Shown here piece by piece: positions 36,101 through 43,208 of a stretch of 64,000 nucleotides of DNA. The stretch's first letter is position 1, and each line of letters opens with the position of its first letter. The DNA is from Yponomeuta sedellus. Taxonomy: Eukaryota > Arthropoda > Insecta > Lepidoptera > Yponomeutidae. The stretch lies in the NCBI GenBank assembly GCA_934045075.1, contig OW203736.1:1656591-1720590 (forward strand), given 5' to 3'. The notes beneath the pieces are model-generated. The model saw nothing but the letters and a program-made list of their open reading frames with translations, ran no database searches and was not told the DNA's origin. The position numbers and the translations under genes were made by a program.

Positions 36101-39100
36101 TCATAACTGATAATATTTCGTCATCTAATCCAGTGTTACCAGCGTCTCTTGAAGCTAATAATAATTTCAATGTTTCGACTAACTCGTTTGGATCATTCCA
36201 AAAAATGTAGTCAACGTGTTTACCAACTTCTTTAAATAATGACAAGCCTTTTCCCTTCGGAGTGCTAATGGATTTTGCTGAAGGTGAAATTAATAAAGGT
36301 TTTATAATTTCCAAGTACTTAAATCCCCTGTTACTATTTATTGGTTGATTGGAATCATATTTACGTTTATGTGCATTCGTAACCAATAATATGAACTTAT
36401 AATTTTGTTTATCATCTTCAGTGACTATACTCAAATCGGGTTTTTTTTGGTAGAGTAATTCGTCTAGTCCTCTTGTCCTTTTAAACGACTGTCCACCTAT
36501 TTTAAATTCATTGTCGTTTATGATAACACGCTGTGATCCAATCATAGGTTTACCATTTTCTAATCTGATTCCGTAAGGTATATCTTTGAACACTTCCGAT
36601 GATAAAGACCACGATGATATAGACTTTGGAGTTGGGGTCGAAGCAGCATCAGAAGTTGTTTCAAAAAATAAATCACTCGTGTTACTCTTACAGATTTGGT
36701 CCAATTCCGAGTCACTTATAGAACGATCAAAATGTGTATCACGCAATGCATGTTGCGGTGTATCAGGTGATACTTTAGTTGACTCAGATAATTTTCTTTT
36801 CCTTGAAAGAGTAATTTCTGGTATTAAATTGTCTTCTTCCACGCTTTCCTGATAAACACCCAAATTTTCTCCTGCATTAGTACGGTTTCTTGCTAGCTGC
36901 TTTAATGGGTCAGTTACTGGTTTAAACATAGACTCCAATGCATTTTCGGAATCTAGTTTACTATTTTTTAAGCGTTGAAACTTCTTTTTAACAGCCTCAG
37001 CAGATTTAATTATTTGCTGCTTTATTGTTTTTTCATCATTCATTTTTACAAACAGTACAACTTTTCACTCAAAAGGAAAATAAGAAAGTGGTAGGTATAT
37101 GATTGAGAAGCTTTATTTATCAATTTCAATTATCAACATTAATAAAAGTATCAAATTTCATTCTGTAGCCACCGTTGTTTTTCTGACAGTCTTTATTTAT
37201 GACTAAGTAGCTAAAGGAATCTTTCCAAACCCTGGAACACATTTCTCGGAATTGCAGCCAGCTCATATCAGTGTTCACATGTTCATCATATACATGACGT
37301 AGATTTATATCATCTTGCTTAAATAAAATTAACAGATTTGCGTTGTCACGGATTAATTGTTGGCTGAGTATCAAGCTCCTTTAGCGTCAGTTGCGGGATA
37401 TCTTGACTGTGATAAATTAAAGCGACGTATTTCTGTAGGTAACTGGTATAATAATATAAGAAGATGCGCTGACATGCGTGCGATCGCGACAAGGTGTATG
37501 AGCGAGTGTTCTAGTCTTGAGGTGAGGCGCGCGGTGGCCGGGGAGCGCCCGGAACCGGTCCAGAGCCCCGCTGCACCCGCGCCGCTGCCGCAGCCCGCGG
37601 ATACCTGCTCGTGACGTCAGGAACAGATTCCCCGGGTTGAAGTGTCGAAGGCTTCAAGATAATGTTGAGGAGACGGGAAGTGGGCATACGTTATTGTATG
37701 CACGTGTGATGGTGCCCACAAACTTGGGTTTACCACTGCCCAAATTGATTGCATCTGCTCCTAAGACGTCCCAAAAGACTTCAGCGCCTACAAGGATATC
37801 GATCGCTGAAGGTATGTTGAACGTTGGATCTGCTAGCTGAAGACCTGGCGGAATGGCAATTTGATGGATGTCCACATAAGAGCCAGGCAGCGAGTTTGTG
37901 ATTTTCGGTAAGACGAAACAGTCTACATTCGCCCGATAACCACCAAAAAAGGATTGTAAAGTTATGTTGCAACTTTCTGAGGTAGTAGAGACTTGGCCAT
38001 TAATACCTGAGATGGCAGAGCTAATGCTGGACTTTACTAAGCCAAGCCTGCCACAGAGATCTTGGGTGACAAAGTTGGAAGTGCTGCCGTTGTCGAGCAA
38101 AAACCTGACTGTGTGCAGCCTTCCGTGGTTGTCTGACACCTTCGCCAATGCTGTGGACAGTAGGACATGGGTCTGATTAGAGCCTGAAGAGGAGGCAATA
38201 ATGTTTGATGATAAGGCAATATTGCCTCCGGGCTGTTCTTCTGAATATTGTTCCCTATGTAAGAGGGTATTGTGTTTGCATTTGCAATATTTGCAATGTG
38301 AAAGACTGCAACGCTTGTCTGAATGGCCGGGACGTAGACAGTTCATACAAACGTTGCATTCTGATGCTTTTTTGATACGAGATTCAGTATCAAGGTTTCT
38401 GAACGATTGACAACTAATTAAGAAGTGATCTTGAGAACACATAGGACATGTTAGTCTTTTTGAATTGTTGTTTGTTTTGTTTTTTGTAGTTGTAAGAAAG
38501 TTTTTTGATGATTTTGTTTCGTGTGAAGGTGTAGTTGTGATGAATGTAGCTTTAGTGTTTTTGTTGTCACTCAACGTCTCGAGTAAATCTGCTCTGTTGG
38601 ACAAAAATTTTAAGAACTCTCTTAACAAGGGAAGGGAATCTAAGTTGCCCTTAAATTCCTCCCACTGACGATTGGTCACGGCGTCCAACTTTTTGGACAT
38701 GATGAAAATGACCAACGTGTCCTGGCCAAGGGTCTCAAGAGCTCGTAAGTTTTTATTTGTGACGTCGATCATGTGACGCAAACTACTACTAGACTCTCTC
38801 TGAAGTTGTTCGAAACTAAATAGGGCCTGTACGTGATTGTTGACCAATAATCTTTCATTGTTATACCTCTCAGACAACAACCTCCAAGCTATGGCATAAT
38901 TGTCAGCCTTGAAATCCAGACTCTTAATTACCAATGACGCACTGCCGGTTAAAGCCGCGCGCAGGTAATGAAACTTATTTATGTCTTGTATACTGCCGTT
39001 ATCATGAATAAGTGAAATATACGTATCTCGAAATTCTAGCCAATGCTGATAGTCCCCGTTGAAGTGAGGCAAGTCTATCTTGGGAAGCCTGACAAAGTCG

Positions 39101-42100
39101 TGCCTGCAACCAGAGCCGGCGGAGTGGCCGTCGTCGTCGGGCGCAGCGGAAGAGGCGGCGGGGGCGGGGGCAGGCTCAAGCATTGCGCGGGCACGCGACA
39201 CCAACGAGTAGTATTGTGTCTCGAATTGCTCCCGCTCCTCGTATCTGCCATCTTTATCCTCCGACAACGTATCCAACTCTGTCTGCAATACGTCGAAATC
39301 CTTATATAGTTTCTCGACTAAAATAAGACGGCAGTTTAATTCTGAAAGTTGAAATTTGTCTAAGCTTGAGCTCGGTATAAGCCTGATAAAGTTGTTGAAA
39401 TGAGTAAGCTTAGCTTTGAAGCTTCCACGCTTCGCCACAAGATCCTTTAACCTTGCATCAGTCATGATAGCAAAAAATAATAATATTAAGGCAAAAGTGC
39501 GAAACAATAAGATGCAATACTAAAGAAGTGAGTGATTGCCTGCGTAATAGTGATAAATAGCAACGCTAACGGTAAACAAGATCAGTGACCGGCGTGGGAC
39601 CGGTCCTCAATACAAAAGAATCGGGAATATAGGTGAAGCGATAAGCAAGACGGCAATAAAATCACCTGCTAAGATAAGCGAACAAAAGACTAGCAGGTGT
39701 TGATGTTACGTAATTCTCTTGTTGCTAATGACGTTGAATTATTGACAGAATAGGTAAATAGCTATGTATGAAGAGATCAAAATGCCTGACCCGTATAGCA
39801 CTATTCTAAATTCCTGCAAAAATTATAAGGAAGACAGGAAATAAGGATATGGAACGGACTCACTCAGTACAAAAAGTCCCTTTGTTGGGTAGACTGTCCT
39901 CTGCGCGTCCGCAGCGGCCAGTCCAAAGTCCACGGCGAAATGCGCAGCAAAAAGACGGCGATCTTCGTTCCTTTCGAAGGACCAATGGCTGAGTATCAAG
40001 CTCCTTTAGCGTCAGTTGCGGGATATCTTGACTGTGATAAATTAAAGCGACGTATTTCTGTAGGTAACTGGTATAATAATATAAGAAGATGCGCTGACAT
40101 GCGTGCGATCGCGACAAGGTGTATGAGCGAGTGTTCTAGTCTTGAGGTGAGGCGCGCGGTGGCCGGGGAGCGCCCGGAACCGGTCCAGAGCCCCGCTGCA
40201 CCCGCGCCGCTGCCGCAGCCCGCGGATACCTGCTCGTGACGTCAGGAACAATTGTTTTGGAACTTTACTATATGTTTGGTTCAAGTAAAAGCAGTCTATA
40301 TTTTTGTGCCTACCCATAGCAAAATAATCACGAATATTATTTTGATTATCACAAGCTACATCATCAAATATTATGACAGAATTTTGAGAGGCATTATCAG
40401 GACTTAAAACTTCTTCGTTGTCTTGATATTTAAAATAACCGATTCCAGGAACTAAGTCCATGACCCTTTCTAAAAATATGTATATTGGCTGGAAAAGAGT
40501 TTTTGAATATAGGTAGACGTTACTGTAGTGTAAGCCGTCAGGATGTAAAAGTAACCCTATCACTAAGTTTGTTTTTCCACAGTTAGACGGTCCACAGACT
40601 ATGCAACGGATATTACTAGGTAAAAGTTTTCCGTGACGAAGAGTAACTTTGTTACAACCTACATTTATTTTTCCAAGAGTCAGTGAAGTTTTCTGTTTAA
40701 CGAATTTCATCTTAATGCAAATGTGTTACCACTAACATCGTCATTGATAAAGTGCCGGCGAACACTATCAACTTGACTTTTTATTTTGTTAATTAAAAAC
40801 CATTTCACTTTCCATTGTTTGAATGAACGGAAGTCAAAAACGAATTATTGGGAAGGCTATCACACTCAAGTGAGCACCATCAACGCGCGAAGCGCGGTGG
40901 TGGTGCGAACGTAGAGTGGGATAGACTTCCCAATAATTCACTACTCAAGGGTTGTGGCTGTGGTAGATTTATTCTGTTTTCTCTCAAACGAATTCCGAAT
41001 ATACTATCAGCAAAAATACCACCATCGCTGAACCTTCCCATTGAACCTATATCTACCATAATTATTCTTCGGGTAGCGTCGGCTACGCACATCATTACAG
41101 TTGAAAACCTGTGTTTATAACAGTAATATGAGGACCCAGATTTTGGGGGTGAAAACATGTACACATGCTTGCCATCAATGGCCCCGACGCAGTTTTTGAA
41201 TTGCCAGATTTCTTCAAATTGCTTTGAATTTTTTTTCCAATCATTTTCATTAAGTTCTGGCATAACCAAAGGTTGTAATACTGTCCACAAGGCATCGCAG
41301 ACATCTTCTATAATTCTTGGAACAGTCGATTTTCCAATCCTAAAGTTTTCAGCTATTTGTGAATATTTTGAACCAGTCGCCAAATACCTGTAATAATTAT
41401 AATATAGATTTATATTTATGTGTCGTGGTTTCAGTTAGAATAGAAGGGTCATTTCAAAATAATATCTTAATCAGTGTCGTTTTATTTCCGGAACTATAAA
41501 AGATTAGGCATTACTGAAATTATGTATTTACAGAATTTTCACTCGTTCAAAAGTTATAGCCATTTTTAAATAATAGAAAATAAACAATTAAAAGTCTAAG
41601 ATTCACACGAGCACAACACATTGAAATCAAACAAATAAAATGGATTTATCACTCGTTATTTATTAACATTTCAAATTTCGACGCCGCCGTCTGCCGCGAC
41701 CACGTACGAGAGATACAATCCGTTTTGTTTGTTTGATTTCAGATATTTTTTTTTATAAATTGGTTTCCCTTGAAACTCTGGTATTTTTTAATATTTATAA
41801 TGGTTATAAATTCTGCATGAGTGATAATGCGGTAAGTATATTTTGACTATGGCAATGTCAACATTTTAATATTTATAATGATTTCAATTATTTTTATTTC
41901 AGTAAAAACGGCTAAATCTAAGTGGAAAAAGTTGAGAGACCGCCACCGGGACGCATTAAAAAGGAAGAATGCCACTAGAAGTGGACAGAGTGGTAAACAA
42001 ATTCGTGAATGGAAATATGAGAAGGTAATGGAATTTTTGATACCATATATGACGAATAGAAACAGGACTACAAATTATACCTCACAAACAAATATAAATG

Positions 42101-42777
42101 AACAGGAAACAAATTCATTGGAAAATAATGTAACCGATGAGTTTTTTGAAACATCAAGCAATCATACAAGAAGCACTCCAGAAGATCGTCGATCTGTACA
42201 ACATTCGCCGTCACCGACATCAAGCGTCTCAGCCTCGACATACAGAAATGCAACAAGAAAATCGGATGAAATAAGTAATTTACTTATACAGCACCATGCA
42301 AACCGTGAAAGAATACGCCAAGAAAAACTAGAAATACAATCATTGATAGAGAAAAATAATACCCTTGACGAAATGGACACTTTTTTTCTGTCGATATCAA
42401 AAAGTGTAAAAAAACTTTCTCAATATATGCAGCTTCAGGCTAAACGTAAAATTTTCAATGTTCTTTTAGAATTGGAAGAACTTGAGCTACAAAACACATG
42501 GTATAACACAAATGAAAATAATTGGTGTTCCCCCGGTTACACTTCAGCACCGGGTCCAAGTTCGACACCGGGTCCTAGCTCAACACAGGCACCGGTTCTT
42601 ACATCAACACAGGCCGGTGGTCCTAACTCAACACAGGCACCGGTTCCTAGCTCAACACAAACACCGGGTCCAAGTTCGACACAGGCACCTGTTCCAAGCT
42701 TGGAAGATACGCACATGACCGATGAACAGATAGAAGAAGCATTCAGAAACGAAGAAGACACATATGATAATTTGTAA
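21189..42777 (+). CDS. Harbinger-2 MADF protein, exons separated by the Polinton
   Basis: Exon 1 (21189-21321) encodes the start of a MADF domain (FIESVKKYPCLWNTSIDTYK). Its donor is GTAAGT. Exon 2 (41903-42777) starts after TTTATTTCAG and completes the domain (KSKWKKLRDRHRDALKRKN). An acidic/serine linker, a helical segment and a C-terminal run of GPSSTQAPV-type repeats (about 42545-42700) follow. The exons join in phase to 335 residues with no lesion. The intron is now about 20.6 kb because the Polinton landed in it. Expected role: DNA-binding partner of the transposase. Splicing over this distance is doubtful. Confidence 0.8.
21821..21930 (+). repeat. Polinton left terminal inverted repeat
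   Basis: About 110 bp matching the reverse complement of 40836-40945 with a few differences (for example near 21885). Each TIR is itself partly self-complementary: AATTATTGGGAAG occurs near the outer end and its inverse CTTCCCAATAATT near the inner end, so a single repeat can form a hairpin. Confidence 0.92.
22490..22565 (-). other. tRNA-derived (SINE-like) segment
   Basis: On the minus strand the sequence contains GGTCGTGGGTTCGATTTC, a good B box, with an A-box-like TAGGTTACGGTGG about 30 bp before it. A second, weaker tRNA-like head (GATGGTCTAACGGTAGAAC) lies at about 22430-22385. The flanks do not fold as a full tRNA, so these are more likely SINE heads or tRNA pseudogenes. Confidence 0.4.
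23211..23396. repeat. 93-bp tandem duplication
   Basis: Two adjacent, apparently identical copies start with TTAGTATCTTAGAGGAAGGC and end with TTGACCAAATAACT. The identity suggests a recent duplication. Confidence 0.9.
24676..25683 (+). CDS. Polinton gene of unknown function, three exons
   Basis: The main exon (25305-25683) follows a polypyrimidine tract and ACAG, and encodes RLKTVDVFGLSNDDEYNEVV to ICKIKAAT. An upstream exon (24973 or 24986 to 25098) is basic and serine/proline-rich (KKKPASTASKRKSPATAPNT) and joins in phase. A possible tiny first exon, ATGTTA at 24676-24681 with donor GTAAGT, fits in phase only with the inner acceptor (TGC at 24986). The gene is GC-rich and codon-biased compared with its neighbours. 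I recognise no family. Its place at the polymerase side of the element suggests a Polinton accessory or virion gene. Confidence 0.55.
25684..26147. other. Intergenic, Polinton
   Basis: No gene. It holds an imperfect GGTATTGGTTTATTGGTATT-type simple repeat near 25780-25830 and leads into the polymerase gene. Confidence 0.6.
26148..29658 (+). pseudogene. polB: Polinton protein-primed family B DNA polymerase
   Basis: The N-terminus has a C2H2 finger (FCSVCKVAVDKRKWSGHLRS). The frame shifts by one base near 26855 and continues with a second finger-like block (CDTCLSLFRSQEDLTDHVC), the exonuclease motif VIYADFETM, an HNH-like CHICNHLLW segment and polymerase motif A (YLDCNNLYGYSM), motif B (LLNNSVFGKTLEN) and, after another shift near 29115, motif C (CYTDTDSFIYS). 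It ends at 29658. The total, about 1,170 residues, is normal for Polintons. Both shifts are single-base, so sequencing error or recent decay would both explain them. Role: replication of the linear element from its ends. Confidence 0.9.
29659..30264. other. Intergenic, Polinton
   Basis: AT-rich with repeated short units resembling AAGTACATCTAAGAATAATG and AATATGTAAGTTGATCTTAA. No gene was seen apart from a short chance frame at 30126. It separates polB from the next small gene. Confidence 0.55.
30265..30738 (+). CDS. Small Polinton gene with a four-codon first exon, unknown function
   Basis: ATG at 30265 and three further codons (MSQS) end at a GTAAGT donor (30277). The second exon starts at 30367 after TTTCCTTTCAG and runs to 30738, giving about 128 residues. 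It is basic in the middle (KKSTLRSSKKRRADDD) and ends in a more hydrophobic, acidic part (VIDLDRGSSGSGCIILKAQY). The join is in phase. No family was recognised. It lies at the convergent boundary between the plus-strand polymerase block and the minus-strand structural block. Confidence 0.6.
31040..31528 (-). CDS. Conserved-looking Polinton protein, function unknown
   Basis: A 162-residue frame with start MSTDIFFLDLQGFRDYKNRF. The FLDLQGF opening resembles the first motif of DEDD exonucleases, but later catalytic residues are not clear. The C-terminus is rich in cysteine and histidine (KFCCFNHQKCCALK). The start codon overlaps the end of the capsid candidate (31525), suggesting co-transcription. 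Such short proteins are commonly found next to the capsid gene in insect Polintons, as far as I recall. No function is assigned. Confidence 0.65.
   Translation of the reverse strand: MSTDIFFLDLQGFRDYKNRFIVKEVAYATKDYTQTYLVKPPYPFSKLTDNEKKQVKWLERNRGIYWREGFVDYNEFKRIIKPVLEKENLFVKGSEKCDWVKELSPNCKVIDIGLKECPNLKSIFDKYQGSEKFCCFNHQKCCALKTVICLRKWYYDNISNGI
31525..32736 (-). CDS. Candidate major capsid protein (double jelly-roll type)
   Basis: A 403-residue frame, uninterrupted, lying between the small capsid-side genes. It has YVLPSASTLYIEGSITVSRS, then RYELNGVEIDKIKNAGITST and a C-terminal DVRVEIESDLEIPDQTTAYC. The length, the beta-rich sequence and the position next to the minor capsid candidate and protease fit the Polinton major capsid protein described from structure-based comparisons of Polintons and adenovirus-like capsids. 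The assignment rests on context and sequence feel, not on a search. Confidence 0.65.
   Translation of the reverse strand: MSILNILDHIAHDNSIESYEVHSYKPYINSFNKNDEIRIPINQQDIYVLPSASTLYIEGSITVSRSVGDKKEKVSSIELINNAVLFLFQDIRYELNGVEIDKIKNAGITSTIKSLLSLNENESNMSRLWGWDIDGIKNTSGNFSVSIPLNKVLGFAEDYTKIIMNCKHELVLLRSNTNLNAVKLSTNEVLEDIAIKKIVWRMPHIKVSDRERINLLKCLEMDRNIGVAFRNWDLHEYPLLPRSTKHTWSIKTTSQMEKPRFVIVGLQTGRKSNVNSDMSRFDHCYLRNVKVFLNSTYFPYENLDIKFSEDRYLLIYEQYVRFQQTYFGRRSALMSLKQFKEIAPLFVIDCCRQNETLKTGPVDVRVEIESDLEIPDQTTAYCLILNDCVFEYKPLSNIVKKLI
32733..32879 (-). pseudogene. Short ORF between the capsid genes, one in-frame stop
   Basis: ATG at 32879 opens a 48-codon frame that overlaps the start codon of the major capsid candidate (TGA/ATG at 32733-32736). 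A TAA near 32807 splits it. The second half is basic and ends KLTKQNRDFLKSIKLIK. The LT..N..FL.S pattern resembles short peptides placed before capsid genes in related elements, from memory. It is too short for a firm call. Confidence 0.35.
32876..33574 (-). CDS. Candidate minor capsid (penton-like) protein
   Basis: About 230 residues. The first ATG in the frame is at 33568, and it may start again at the MSFTLSITGCKS methionine. It is beta-rich, with ALQLSGEYECGLVFFSTFNS and ending NNNLINLREEELQLYLHLRR. The frame is intact and overlaps the protease gene end. Position and size suit the single jelly-roll vertex protein of Polintons; this is inference. Confidence 0.6.
   Translation of the reverse strand: MIMNFVTITMSFTLSITGCKSSLTTNYSPALQLSGEYECGLVFFSTFNSIPNVDKNNNMFYYGDSKHIEIPEGSYELLDISDFLKSHLSDCTFSLLCNNNTLSTKIFCSKDIHFEKAGSIGKTLGFKNELLKANILHESVFPVSILSTTIVRIECDIVSGSYINGIPSHIIYEFAPSVPPGYRIIEIPKNLIYFPVNQDSVSEINIRILDANNNLINLREEELQLYLHLRRK
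33571..33972 (-). CDS. Adenovirus-type cysteine protease
   Basis: A 133-residue intact frame. Catalytic candidates follow the adenain/Ulp1 order: His in DGTHWVAYVKV, Asp in AEYFDSYGLKPP and Cys in NLYNCGHLCLKFL. RGVYMRDTLPSKP before the histidine is a typical Polinton protease block. The start overlaps the end of the phospholipase-like frame. In Polintons the enzyme is thought to process virion precursors. Confidence 0.85.
   Translation of the reverse strand: MCTIFKKLDSRLPRRALSNVDILNHTHDIPYFRGVYMRDTLPSKPKNMECGIVNLDISVNDGTHWVAYVKVNNYAEYFDSYGLKPPQELLTYLTKKTDIYYNYENYQKSNLYNCGHLCLKFLKKFWKTFKLKH
33966..34668 (-). pseudogene. Phospholipase A2-like protein with hydrophobic tail, frameshifted
   Basis: The N-terminal half has the parvovirus VP1-type phospholipase A2 pattern: calcium-loop-like YCGPGTRLQERLKRG and catalytic HD in ACMLHDIAYS. 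It is followed by a lysine-rich helical region (about 34500-34200). One base appears lost near 34192. In the shifted frame the sequence continues with a glycine-rich hydrophobic segment (PLIPIFAGLSALGSLAGGVS) and a basic end, stopping at about 33966 over the protease start. Such a lipase would act on membranes during entry or egress of a virus-like particle; that role is inferred from the domain. Confidence 0.75.
34718..35650 (-). CDS. Retroviral-type integrase with chromodomain
   Basis: A 310-residue intact frame. The DDE catalytic core has D in LWQADLIDIKKY, D in LQTDMGTEFYND and E in KKASIVERLIRTLKSKLFK. A C-terminal chromodomain-like segment follows (YLVEKVIKKSGNKVFVKWLG). This is the standard Polinton integrase, expected to insert the linear DNA with 6-bp duplications, matching the CAGGG-like CAAGGG flanks seen here. 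Confidence 0.93.
   Translation of the reverse strand: MSKQGVVNEIHKAARRNFPRRSVILKGIDDLWQADLIDIKKYHKINNGFKFILVVIDAFSKYAWTVPLKSKTKHEVVLAFDKVLKEGRVPANLQTDMGTEFYNDIFQRLMKRRNINHYSTYSSKKASIVERLIRTLKSKLFKHFSFVGNYKWIGKSLCDVVNNYNHTVHRTTKYKPSEITELNQSLVARNIQKCNKSLPVKKYKYHTGDVVRISKHKGDFQKGYTPNWSTELFTVSKVIQSQPTTYYLRDQHGVPIKGCFYEYELQKTAYPNIYLVEKVIKKSGNKVFVKWLGLNQKENSWIDKNNIINS
35647..36051 (-). CDS. Small coiled-coil Polinton protein, unknown
   Basis: A 134-residue frame. The likely start is the internal MMNIDKFGHHVHKRMR. The second half is a predicted coiled coil (LRGIKTEINLLQKQLNLKCS). The stop overlaps the integrase start codon (35647-35650), so they are probably co-transcribed. A small fibre-like or scaffolding role is conceivable but unsupported. 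Confidence 0.55.
   Translation of the reverse strand: MFYYNRSLLFAYMMNIDKFGHHVHKRMRVWDPLEFTPQNKALIQNEVGDYDLKQRRLKGLKLAVDNDEAVSKEYLDQTNSLYFKKEDFLAELRGIKTEINLLQKQLNLKCSKVDVSNMIKNHIVDLRDKLTQPT
36075..37043 (-). CDS. Polinton protein of the DUF8207-like kind
   Basis: A 322-residue intact frame. The N-terminal half is helical, then acidic and serine-rich. The C-terminal half has PYGIRLENGKPMIGSQRV and FKRTRGLDELLYQKKPDL, which resembles a domain I know from many uncharacterised insect proteins and recall as DUF8207. Function is unknown. It sits between the integrase block and the ATPase on the minus strand. Confidence 0.6.
   Translation of the reverse strand: MNDEKTIKQQIIKSAEAVKKKFQRLKNSKLDSENALESMFKPVTDPLKQLARNRTNAGENLGVYQESVEEDNLIPEITLSRKRKLSESTKVSPDTPQHALRDTHFDRSISDSELDQICKSNTSDLFFETTSDAASTPTPKSISSWSLSSEVFKDIPYGIRLENGKPMIGSQRVIINDNEFKIGGQSFKRTRGLDELLYQKKPDLSIVTEDDKQNYKFILLVTNAHKRKYDSNQPINSNRGFKYLEIIKPLLISPSAKSISTPKGKGLSLFKEVGKHVDYIFWNDPNELVETLKLLLASRDAGNTGLDDEILSVMKELKKRGI
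37361..37625 (-). repeat. BEL/Pao-like 3' LTR
   Basis: Direct repeat of 39986-40250. The GC-rich segment GAGCGCCCGGAACCGGTCC and a GCGATCGC motif lie near its middle. Flanked on the left by ATTGT. Confidence 0.92.
37654..39465 (-). CDS. gag: BEL/Pao-like gag with zinc knuckles and partial aspartic protease
   Basis: About 600 residues. I chose ATG at 39465 (MTDARLKDLVAKRGSFKAKL), the usual start of this family, over the upstream methionine at 39507. DUF1759-like gag core: LPKIDLPHFNGDYQHWLEFR and YLRAALTGSASLVIKSL. Cysteine/histidine knuckles follow (CPMCSQDHFLISC, CNVCMNCLRPGHSDKRC). Near the end is the aspartic protease motif FLLDNGSTSNFV. The frame stops at 37654, just before the 3' LTR, so the rest of pol has been deleted. 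The gag frame itself is open and could supply particles. Confidence 0.85.
   Translation of the reverse strand: MTDARLKDLVAKRGSFKAKLTHFNNFIRLIPSSSLDKFQLSELNCRLILVEKLYKDFDVLQTELDTLSEDKDGRYEEREQFETQYYSLVSRARAMLEPAPAPAASSAAPDDDGHSAGSGCRHDFVRLPKIDLPHFNGDYQHWLEFRDTYISLIHDNGSIQDINKFHYLRAALTGSASLVIKSLDFKADNYAIAWRLLSERYNNERLLVNNHVQALFSFEQLQRESSSSLRHMIDVTNKNLRALETLGQDTLVIFIMSKKLDAVTNRQWEEFKGNLDSLPLLREFLKFLSNRADLLETLSDNKNTKATFITTTPSHETKSSKNFLTTTKNKTNNNSKRLTCPMCSQDHFLISCQSFRNLDTESRIKKASECNVCMNCLRPGHSDKRCSLSHCKYCKCKHNTLLHREQYSEEQPGGNIALSSNIIASSSGSNQTHVLLSTALAKVSDNHGRLHTVRFLLDNGSTSNFVTQDLCGRLGLVKSSISSAISGINGQVSTTSESCNITLQSFFGGYRANVDCFVLPKITNSLPGSYVDIHQIAIPPGLQLADPTFNIPSAIDILVGAEVFWDVLGADAINLGSGKPKFVGTITRAYNNVCPLPVSSTLS
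39986..40250 (-). repeat. BEL/Pao-like 5' LTR
   Basis: Direct repeat of 37361-37625, with no difference seen. On the minus strand it precedes the leader and gag. Flanked on the right by ATTGT. Confidence 0.92.
40836..40945 (-). repeat. Polinton right terminal inverted repeat
   Basis: Inverse copy of 21821-21930, ending AATAATTCACTACT next to the CAAGGG target duplication. The few mismatches between the two repeats are clustered in the central GCGCGAAGCGCGG stretch. Confidence 0.92.
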
Positions 42778-43208
42778 CTATATGGAAAAGAAAGCAATAT
42801 GTCTCATGTGATTTACTGTTATAATTTTTTTGTACGTTATGTTTCTAATATAACCTTACGTTTTTTTTGCTACTCCCAGAACGGCAGTTGATTTTTTTGT
42901 TTTTTTTATGAATAAATAAGATAATATAAAAATATATTTGGTTTTTACATAATATGCATCACTCCAGTCTCCCGGAGGGGTAGAAAGAGACAACGGATCT
43001 CGATTTCTCGTAATCCTTACATACCTCAGTTTACATAATATTTTTCATGTATTCTCGTACTTCTTGATTCTCGTTTTGAGTACTTCTCACTTAGCCCTTT
43101 TACACAAAAAAAAACAAACACTCAAAAAAGTCTGATTACATTCAAACGCAGATAACACACATAAACACAAACACACATTAACAAAAAAATAATTAGGTAG
43201 GTACTTAC
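42778..43208. other. Harbinger-2 intron / 3' region, no gene
   Basis: AT-rich, with poly-A signals for the MADF gene (AATAAATAAG near 42911) and a CACTCCAGTCTCCCGGAGG stretch near 42960 resembling other moth repeats. It lies in the transposase intron. Confidence 0.6.

Larger units (their letters stand above)
37361..40250 (-). mobile_element. BEL/Pao-like LTR retrotransposon, internally deleted
   Basis: Two 265-bp LTRs (37361-37625 and 39986-40250) look identical base for base. On the minus strand they start TGTTCCTGACGTCACG and end GATACTCAGCCA. The TSD is ATTGT (37356-37360 and 40251-40255). The element is 2.9 kb and encodes gag and the start of an aspartic protease, with no reverse transcriptase or integrase. 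A primer-binding site candidate, TTGGTCCTTCGAA, follows the 5' LTR. Identical LTRs mean a very recent insertion, so it must have been mobilised in trans. Confidence 0.9.
37126..40710 (-). pseudogene. A32/FtsK-type packaging ATPase, split by a BEL/Pao-like element
   Basis: The N-terminal part (40710-40251) has Walker A in CGPSNCGKTNLVIG and Walker B in SVIIFDDVACDN. At 40250 the frame runs into the retrotransposon LTR. It resumes in phase at 37360 and ends at 37126 (HVYDEHVNTDMSWLQFREMC to FINVDN). The ATTGT target duplication lies at the junction. Polinton ATPases are thought to pump DNA into capsids. It is inactive here unless the insertion is absent from other alleles. Confidence 0.9.
21821..40945. 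mobile_element. Polinton/Maverick, 19.1 kb, inserted in Harbinger-2
   Basis: The inverted repeats are about 110 bp and start AGTAGTGAATTATTGGGAAG at both ends. The TSD is CAAGGG (21815-21820 and 40946-40951), the 6-bp size known for Polintons, and the Harbinger-2 transposase frame is continuous across it. Inside are family B polymerase, integrase, protease, packaging ATPase, capsid candidates, a phospholipase A2-like protein and several unknown genes. It is inactive in this copy: polymerase and phospholipase-like frames are shifted and the ATPase is split by a BEL/Pao-like element. Confidence 0.95.

Noticed and set aside
37357..37614. 85- and 99-residue frames repeated at 39940-40239
   Set aside because: They are the BEL/Pao-like LTR read through, identical because the LTRs are identical.
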